From: Burkholderiaceae bacterium
Lineage (GTDB): Bacteria; Pseudomonadota; Gammaproteobacteria; Burkholderiales; Burkholderiaceae
Length of the DNA stretch: 7,047 nucleotides
Reading direction: 5' to 3'
NCBI GenBank assembly: GCA_947461335.1
Contig: CANHLB010000091.1
Location: 1 to 7,047 of the forward strand
Shown here: positions 1 to 7,047 of the stretch, in pieces
How the letters are laid out: every line of letters begins with the position of its first letter
How positions within the stretch are numbered: position 1 is the first letter of the stretch
Notes under the pieces: generated by a model
The model's database searches: none
What the model saw: the letters and a program-made list of their open reading frames with translations, nothing else
Told to the model about the DNA's origin: nothing
Translations under genes and position numbers: made by a program

Positions 1-359
1 AAATGAAAAACACAGTGTGCATCCGGTCTCGCTGCATGGACAGCCCCATGAATTGCAAAACCCGTTTTGTTCACTGGGCCATCACCAGCCAATATCTGAC
101 CCTCAATATTGACCTTCACTAAATTTTGTGGGGTGACTTCATTAAAGCGTAAACCAAACTGATTGAGTAAATAAGCGCCCTCTTCATCTGGCACAGCTGC
201 TGATATATGGGTATAGATTCCGTCATCCCAATTTTTGATGTAAGCCAGCTGATAGGCAGTCGCTAAATCAATACGAATTTGCTTTTCCTGTTCAGAAATA
301 TTACCCAGGGCAGCCCAATCTTTTGAGTGGAGTTGAAATTTTGAGTTTAAAGAGCTCAT
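1..359 (-). CDS. Class II aldolase/adducin family protein, N-terminal part (runs off the left edge)
   Basis: The 5' end of a gene read leftward; 119 codons are visible and the C-terminus lies outside the window. The product begins MSSLNSKFQLHS. It carries hallmarks of the class II aldolase/adducin N-terminal domain: an RIDLATAYQLA helix (29-39), WDDGIYTHIS (44-53), the LLNQFGLRFNEVT segment (64-76), then HGAVHAARPDAHCVFH (104-119), whose last His should open the HxH zinc site. The family includes L-fuculose-phosphate aldolase, RhaD, AraD and many uncharacterised proteins; the substrate cannot be told here. Gly100 aligns with the catalytic Glu of FucA, so this probably belongs to the adducin-like branch rather than the true sugar-phosphate aldolases. 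The ATG at 359-357 is the only candidate start after an in-frame TGA at 380-378, yet no Shine-Dalgarno precedes it. Only 13 bp separate it from the ligA stop, suggesting co-transcription. Family assignment is firm; function is unknown. Confidence 0.85.
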   Translation of the reverse strand, partial: MSSLNSKFQLHSKDWAALGNISEQEKQIRIDLATAYQLAYIKNWDDGIYTHISAAVPDEEGAYLLNQFGLRFNEVTPQNLVKVNIEGQILAGDGPVNKTGFAIHGAVHAARPDAHCVFH

Positions 360-372
360 GTGGAGATAGGTC

Positions 373-2397
<2,025 letters not shown>

Positions 2398-2399
<2 letters not shown>

Positions 2400-3465
2400 A
2401 GCTAAATAGTCTGCTAGCTGTGGAAGACCCAGCAGGAATACCAGACTTCTCAAGATTGGTGTACAGCACATCAAGATGCTGACGAATGCTAACTACAGCA
2501 GCCTCGCTGAGATTAATACCATTGTCATCAACTAAGCGGCCATGAGCTGCTTGCGCAATCTCAACACCCTCACCCAGCATTCTTTCAAAAGCACGGTCCT
2601 CTTGAGAAACCAATGGAACCTCAAGTAATAAGGTCAATTGTGATACAGGCATATTAGGCTCTAAATCAGCACTATTAAAGATCAGTGCGCCATTACTCAG
2701 GAACTCATACTGTCTACCATTCCGAGCTAATTTGAAACCACGCTGACGCATCAAAGCATCAAAATTACCCCAAGGACAGGGATCGTCAAATACAACGTTA
2801 ATACTCAATTGAATGTCACTATCAGCTGCCATGACATCTAACTCTTTAGCGCTTTCTAGCATGGTGTTTACACTCGGCATATCAATCTGGGATCCGAGAG
2901 TCTCAGCCAAAGCTTGTGAGCGTGAACAAAAATCAGATAACTCTAATACGCCAATCGCACCACGGCGACTTGCTAACTGAATCGCTAGCTGCAACTCTGT
3001 ATAGGAAGACCCAAGCTTTAACTCCTCCCAGTCTTCTGCAGCGTCAAGATCAGCATTTAAGCCCTCGCATATCCATCTGGCATTAGATTGGACCTGGGAA
3101 TCTGCCCAATCCTTCATCTCTTCTAAAATTTCTGATCCAGTAATCGCCTCATCAAAACGCAGCGTTATAACGCAATCAATGCGAGGATCAATTGCGAATT
3201 TCTCTGTAGCAAGGTTGGAGGATGAAGTAATTCCAAAGCTCGGTTCAGATCGTTCCGCGCCAGGATCAGCAAAGCTATTTGTAAAACTAGGCTCGCGACC
3301 AAAGCGATCATCAGCTAGTTCGGCCCGCTCTTTAGCTTTATGGCGAGCACGCGCATATTTCAAATTCAGAACGGCCACCAATATGAGAATCAGGAGCCCA
3401 ATTGCAGCTAAGGCAAATTGCAAATCAGACAAACCCAACATCGTCATGATTTGTTCCACGTACAC
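2398..3465 (-). CDS. zipA: ZipA-like cell division protein, FtsZ-binding C-terminal domain
   Basis: Probable inner-membrane division protein that tethers FtsZ polymers to the membrane at the Z ring. Residues 15-34 form one hydrophobic helix followed by a basic stretch (KYARARHKAKER, 36-47), as expected for a short periplasmic N-terminus and a cytoplasmic body. A short linker (about 48-90) holds two EPSF motifs (58-61, 74-77) but not the long Pro/Gln-rich linker of E. coli ZipA. From about 97 to 340 it is folded. Residues 276-340 (QLTLLLEVPLVSQEDRAFER..., then GRLVDDNG at 309-316) resemble the end of the ZipA FtsZ-binding domain, and the protein ends IPAGSSTASRLFS. At 355 residues it is longer in its folded part than E. 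coli ZipA, possibly by internal duplication. The GTG start touches the smc stop (TAAGTG) and has a strong GGAGG eight bases upstream; Met7 and Met9 are weaker alternatives. The family call is good; FtsZ binding is inferred. Confidence 0.82.
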
Positions 3466-6400
3466 TTAGGCGGCCTCCACCATCGAAACGGCAGATGAAA
3501 TATCTACTGCCACAATTCTAGATACACCCTGCTCTTGCATAGTGACTCCAATGAGTTGATGGGCAATTTCCATAGTGATCTTATTATGGGAAATAAACAC
3601 AAATTGTGTCTTTTCAGACATTTTGGACACCATCTTTGCATAACGCAAGGTGTTTGCATCGTCTAATGGTGCATCCACCTCATCTAACAAGCAGAATGGG
3701 GCGGGATTAAGGAGGAAGAGTGAGAAAACTAAAGCAATAGCGGTCAATGCTTTTTCACCACCGGAGAGTAGGTGAATAGAGCTATTTTTCTTACCGGGAG
3801 GCTGAGCCATAACCTGTACACCTGAATCCAGAATTTCTTCGCCTGTCATTACTAACTGAGCATGACCGCCACCAAATAGCTCTGGGAATAATTTTCCGAA
3901 ATGGGTATTTACTTGATCAAAAGTACCCTGTAATAAATCGCGCGTTTCTGCATCAATCTTTGCAATCGCATCCGTCAAGGTTTGCATTGCTTCATTGAGG
4001 TCGGCAGATTGTGCGTCTAAGAATTGCTTACGCTCACGCGAACTAGCCAACTCATCTAAAGCCGCCATATTGACTGGGCCTAGCGATTGTATTTCAGTAT
4101 TTAAACGGTTCACTTCAGTTTGTAACGCGCCTACTTTTAAGTCTGGGCTAAAGTTCGCCTCAAGCAATGTAAGATCGGCTTCAGCTTCAGCCAACAAGGT
4201 AGCAAATTGTTCGAAGTTCAAACGCGCTGCCTGTTCACGCAATTGTAAGTCCACAACTTTATCGCGCATCGGTTGCAAACTACGTTCCAATTGCATGCGA
4301 GCCTCATCAGCTTCGCGTAATTGATGAAGTAATGCATCTTGCTCAGTGCGCGCATTTGCTAGTGCAGCTTCACGTGCACTACGAGCAAGCAATAGGCCTT
4401 GAAGCTTATCTTGCGCTTCCTCATCACTTAGTGTTGCCAACTCTTGTGTTGCTAAATCATGCTTATCTTGGATCTCCATGATCTGAGTTCGCGCCGTACT
4501 TTGATCACGCTGCAAGTCAGCAATCCGTTGCTGCAAGGAGCGGGTTGCAAAAGCTGCTTCTTGGGCTGCCATCTCAGCAGCCCGAAGAGATTCACGTAAC
4601 TGATCCCGCTCTAGTGTTGAGTTTTCTAATTTTTCTTGGGCAACTTGCAAGGTCTCTTGAGAATCTTGCTTAGATCCTTCCGCCTGATTTAAATCAGCAG
4701 CTGATTGCTCTTGATTTACAGTGGTTTGTTCCATTTGCTGGCGCAATTCAGATAATTCGTTTTGAATTTGTGCCGCACGCTGACTGTATTGCTCTTCAGC
4801 TTGGGTAAGTTGCATTCTTTCTACTTCAAAACCATGTGCTTCTTGCACGGCATGCTCAGCGTTAATGCGAGCTTGCTCAGCCGCTTGATGGGCTGCTTGA
4901 TAATTTGCTACACACTGATCTAATTCACCCTGAAGCTCACTTTGCATTAAACGTTGTGCACGTAATTGCTTCTCTAGACTTTCCATCTCTTGAGCACGAG
5001 CTAACATACCAGCTTGTTCAGAATCTGCAGCGTAGAGCTGAACGCTCACACGGCTTACTAAATGGCCTTGTTGAGTAACAAAAGCACCGCCTGCTGGTAA
5101 CTTCTCACGACGGTGTAATGCATCTTCAAGGCTACTGGCGATATAAATATTGTCTAACCACTCTTGCAGAACTGACGTCAAACGAGCCGCGCCCGCACTT
5201 TGAACTCGAGTAAGTAATGGCGTGAAGTCTGCTGGCGGATTAGTATGCGCAGGAGTAATTTCTTCTGTAAGCAAAATAGCTAAACGGCTTGGGGGTGCAT
5301 CATTGGCCAAGGCCAAAGTTTCTTGGACACTCTTAGCCGTAACAGCAGCTAAGCGCTCGCGTAATACTGACTCCAAAGCAGCTTCCCAACCACTCTCGAC
5401 TTTGAGCTCTTGCCAAAGACGCTTACTCTCTTTAAGTCCTTTGCTCTCTAGCCATGGGCCAATCTTGCCCTGTGCCTGAACGCTAGCTTGCAATGCTGTT
5501 AAAGCCGTTAGTTTTGCTTCTGTTTGAGCAAGATCTTGGTTAGCACTCTGAATCTTTTGTTGGGCATTATTGCGAGCCTCATCAGCAGCCGGAACACGTT
5601 GTTGCGTATCTCCTGCACGTTGCCGTGTTTCATCAACCTTACGTTGTGCCATTGTCTGGCGATCTATTGCCATTTGCAAGGCTTCTGCATCTGGCCTACG
5701 CATACCATCAAGTTCACCAGTTAAGCGGGCTTCACGCCCTTTGAGCTCATCGGATTGCGCTGACATTGCACGAATCCGTTCACCCAAACTCGCTAAACGT
5801 TGTTCAATAGAAGCTAAAGTCTCGCGCGCATTATTGAGTTCGCGGGCAGCTGTTTGGTAGGACTCTTCACGAGCAGGCATTTGACCTTGCAAGCTATTCA
5901 AATCAGCTAATAATGTTTGTTCTTTTTCAGATGCTTCGCCCATCTCATGTTCAGCAGTACGCTGCGCTTGGGCGGCATCCGTTTCTTGCACAGTCCAACG
6001 CTGGAGCTGCGCTTGTAAATCTTGGGTTTGTTGCTGTAAACGTTGGCGTGCTTCTTGCACATAATGAATCTGGGACTCAACCTGACTGACATCAGAATTA
6101 GTTTGATACAAATCGCCTTGAGCCTGAGAGACCTTATCTTGCAGCGCGTATTGTTGGGTACGCATTGTCTCTAACTCCGCTTCCGCATGGCGTAACTTAG
6201 CAGTCTGCTCTTCAAGTCCCACTTGGGTATCGCGGATACCATTGGCATGACGCTCTTGCTCTTTGCCAGCCTCGGTCTGACGCACAAACCAGAGCAATTG
6301 TTGCTGCGCTTTCATTTGTGTAGAGAGCTCTGCATGTCGCTCTGCAACCGTAGCTTGTTTTTCTAAACGCGTGAGTTGCTGATCGAGCTCACGCAAGATG

Positions 6401-6987
6401 TCTTCAACTCGAGTTAAGTTTTCTACAGTGTCTTCTAAACGTGATGCTGTTTCTTTGCGACGCTCTTTGTATTTGGATACACCAGCAGCTTCCTCTAAGA
6501 AAATACGTAATTCTTCCGGCTTCGCTTCTAAGATGCGATTGATCGTACCCTGTCCAATGATGGCGTAACCTCTTGGACCCATACCAGTGCCCAAGAAAAT
6601 ATCTTGAATATCTTTACGGCGCACTACTTGATTATTCACGTAGTAACTAGAATTGCCATCACGCGTCAAAACACGCTTAACACCTAATTCAGTAAAAGCG
6701 CTCCATTGCCCTTGCGCCCTACCATCTGAATTGTCAAAAAGGAGTTCCACACTGGCACGACCAGATGGCTTACGTAAACCTGAGCCATTAAAAATGACAT
6801 CCTGCATAGACTCACCACGCAACTCACTGGCGCGAGATTCGCCTAAAACCCAGCGGACGGCGTCAATAATGTTCGACTTTCCGCAACCGTTAGGGCCCAC
6901 AACGCCAATTAATTGGCCAGGCATTTCAAAATGGGTTGGGTCAACGAAAGACTTAAAGCCGGAAAGTTTGATGGATTTCAGTTGCAC
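3466..6987 (-). CDS. smc: Chromosome segregation protein SMC
   Basis: SMC ATPase: a dimeric, ring-forming protein that, with ScpA and ScpB, extrudes and compacts chromosomal DNA for segregation; nucleoid-associated. The 1173 residues fit the family's usual length. The N-terminal head has Walker A GPNGCGKS (31-38, Lys37) and the Q-loop Gln146. A long coiled coil rich in Gln, Ala, Glu and Arg covers about 171-505. The hinge covers about 505-660, starting near GKIGPWLESKGL (507-518). The return coil runs to about 965, then GPVN (970-973). The C-terminal head has the ABC signature LSGGE (1074-1078), Walker B LLDE with Asp1102 and catalytic Glu1103, the D-loop just after, and the switch His1134 in FISHN. 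All ATPase motifs are intact. The start is GTG; it is the first possible start after an in-frame TAA at 7017-7015 and gives the typical N-terminus (LKSIKLSGFKSFVDPT). No Shine-Dalgarno is visible. It heads the visible transcription unit. Confidence 0.98.
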   Translation of the reverse strand: MQLKSIKLSGFKSFVDPTHFEMPGQLIGVVGPNGCGKSNIIDAVRWVLGESRASELRGESMQDVIFNGSGLRKPSGRASVELLFDNSDGRAQGQWSAFTELGVKRVLTRDGNSSYYVNNQVVRRKDIQDIFLGTGMGPRGYAIIGQGTINRILEAKPEELRIFLEEAAGVSKYKERRKETASRLEDTVENLTRVEDILRELDQQLTRLEKQATVAERHAELSTQMKAQQQLLWFVRQTEAGKEQERHANGIRDTQVGLEEQTAKLRHAEAELETMRTQQYALQDKVSQAQGDLYQTNSDVSQVESQIHYVQEARQRLQQQTQDLQAQLQRWTVQETDAAQAQRTAEHEMGEASEKEQTLLADLNSLQGQMPAREESYQTAARELNNARETLASIEQRLASLGERIRAMSAQSDELKGREARLTGELDGMRRPDAEALQMAIDRQTMAQRKVDETRQRAGDTQQRVPAADEARNNAQQKIQSANQDLAQTEAKLTALTALQASVQAQGKIGPWLESKGLKESKRLWQELKVESGWEAALESVLRERLAAVTAKSVQETLALANDAPPSRLAILLTEEITPAHTNPPADFTPLLTRVQSAGAARLTSVLQEWLDNIYIASSLEDALHRREKLPAGGAFVTQQGHLVSRVSVQLYAADSEQAGMLARAQEMESLEKQLRAQRLMQSELQGELDQCVANYQAAHQAAEQARINAEHAVQEAHGFEVERMQLTQAEEQYSQRAAQIQNELSELRQQMEQTTVNQEQSAADLNQAEGSKQDSQETLQVAQEKLENSTLERDQLRESLRAAEMAAQEAAFATRSLQQRIADLQRDQSTARTQIMEIQDKHDLATQELATLSDEEAQDKLQGLLLARSAREAALANARTEQDALLHQLREADEARMQLERSLQPMRDKVVDLQLREQAARLNFEQFATLLAEAEADLTLLEANFSPDLKVGALQTEVNRLNTEIQSLGPVNMAALDELASSRERKQFLDAQSADLNEAMQTLTDAIAKIDAETRDLLQGTFDQVNTHFGKLFPELFGGGHAQLVMTGEEILDSGVQVMAQPPGKKNSSIHLLSGGEKALTAIALVFSLFLLNPAPFCLLDEVDAPLDDANTLRYAKMVSKMSEKTQFVFISHNKITMEIAHQLIGVTMQEQGVSRIVAVDISSAVSMVEAA
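3474..3478 (-). promoter_or_regulatory. Ribosome binding site of the zipA-like gene, inside the end of smc
   Basis: A perfect GGAGG lies eight bases before the GTG at 3465-3463. It sits within the last codons of smc (GTG GAG GCC GCC TAA), so the same bases encode the end of SMC and recruit ribosomes for the next gene. It supports the GTG start over the ATG at codon 7 and makes termination-reinitiation coupling likely. Confidence 0.75.
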
Positions 6988-7047
6988 GGCGTACTTTGCA
7001 GGGAAAAAAGGGGTTTAAATAAAGGGGTAATTAATTAAAGCTAAAGT
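6988..7047 (-). promoter_or_regulatory. Leader upstream of smc
   Basis: Sixty bases, strongly A/T-rich at the outer end. Read toward smc, the sequence holds TTAATTAATTA, then two pyrimidine blocks (ACCCCTTTATTT and ACCCCTTTTTTCCC), then TGCAAAGTACGCC and the GTG start. No purine-rich ribosome binding site lies within 15 bases of the start. No gene start or terminator hairpin is seen, and the window ends before the upstream gene can be identified. It probably contains the 5' untranslated leader of smc and part of its promoter. Confidence 0.4.
7034..7039 (-). promoter_or_regulatory. Possible -10 element for the smc operon
   Basis: TTTAAT on the minus strand matches five of six bases of the sigma-70 -10 consensus TATAAT. 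It lies about 47 bases upstream of the smc GTG, which would give a leader of roughly 40 nt. The matching -35 element would fall outside the window, so it cannot be tested. In such A/T-rich sequence a five-of-six match is easily found by chance. Confidence 0.22.

Noticed and set aside
3439..3447. ATG at codon 7 (or 9) as the true zipA-like start
   Set aside because: GGAGG is eight bases before the GTG and nothing comparable precedes the ATGs; the GTG also gives the usual stop-start junction.
5907..6092. 61-codon minus-strand open frame inside smc in another frame
   Set aside because: Fully contained in the SMC coiled coil on the same strand, low-complexity Lys/Arg/Ser-rich product, no start signal; a frame shadow.
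3995..6480. Recurring Gln/Ala/Glu-rich words in smc resembling a DNA repeat array
   Set aside because: They follow the heptad pattern of the coiled-coil arms; the similarity is compositional and there is no fixed repeat unit.
6653..7018. 121-codon plus-strand open frame opposite the start of smc
   Set aside because: It lies antisense to the conserved SMC Walker A region, has no recognisable protein motif and no clear ribosome site; a coding shadow.
7007..7028. AAAGGGGT repeated at 7007-7014 and 7021-7028 on the plus strand
   Set aside because: Only eight bases match and the flanks diverge; too short to call a regulatory repeat.
7028..7037. Palindrome TAATTAATTA upstream of smc, considered as an operator
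   Set aside because: Short, pure A/T and in an A/T-rich leader, so it is expected by chance; no second copy or flanking conserved bases support a binding site.

Overview
The window is a compact, single-strand stretch of bacterial chromosome. All supported genes lie on the minus strand. In transcription order they are smc (chromosome condensation ATPase), a zipA-like gene (membrane-anchored division protein), ligA (NAD+-dependent DNA ligase) and the 5' part of a class II aldolase/adducin-family gene that runs off the left edge. The smc - zipA-like - ligA order is one I associate with Burkholderiales (Betaproteobacteria). The moderate, slightly A+T-leaning base composition and the protein sequences suggest Polynucleobacter or a close freshwater relative. 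That assignment is from memory of the family, not from a search.

Layout, right to left: a 60-bp A/T-rich leader (6988-7047) precedes smc (6987-3466). The smc stop codon directly abuts the GTG start of the zipA-like gene (3465-2398). A 9-bp gap then leads to ligA (2388-373, TTG start), and a 13-bp gap leads to the aldolase/adducin gene (359 to beyond base 1). No terminator is visible between any of these genes, so they probably form one transcription unit. Its promoter would lie at or beyond the right edge.

The first three genes serve the chromosome and division cycle. SMC, with ScpA/ScpB encoded elsewhere, organises and segregates the nucleoid. The ZipA-like protein tethers FtsZ to the inner membrane. 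LigA seals nicks from lagging-strand synthesis and repair. The aldolase/adducin gene appears metabolic and is probably carried along by read-through. All key catalytic motifs in SMC and LigA are intact, and I see no frameshift, mobile element, RNA gene, CRISPR array or plus-strand gene.

This looks like an ordinary housekeeping region. The points worth a second look are modest: an apparent internal duplication in the ZipA-like protein, a divergent SMC hinge, non-ATG starts on all three core genes, two starts without a Shine-Dalgarno sequence, and a glycine where class II aldolases carry the catalytic glutamate.
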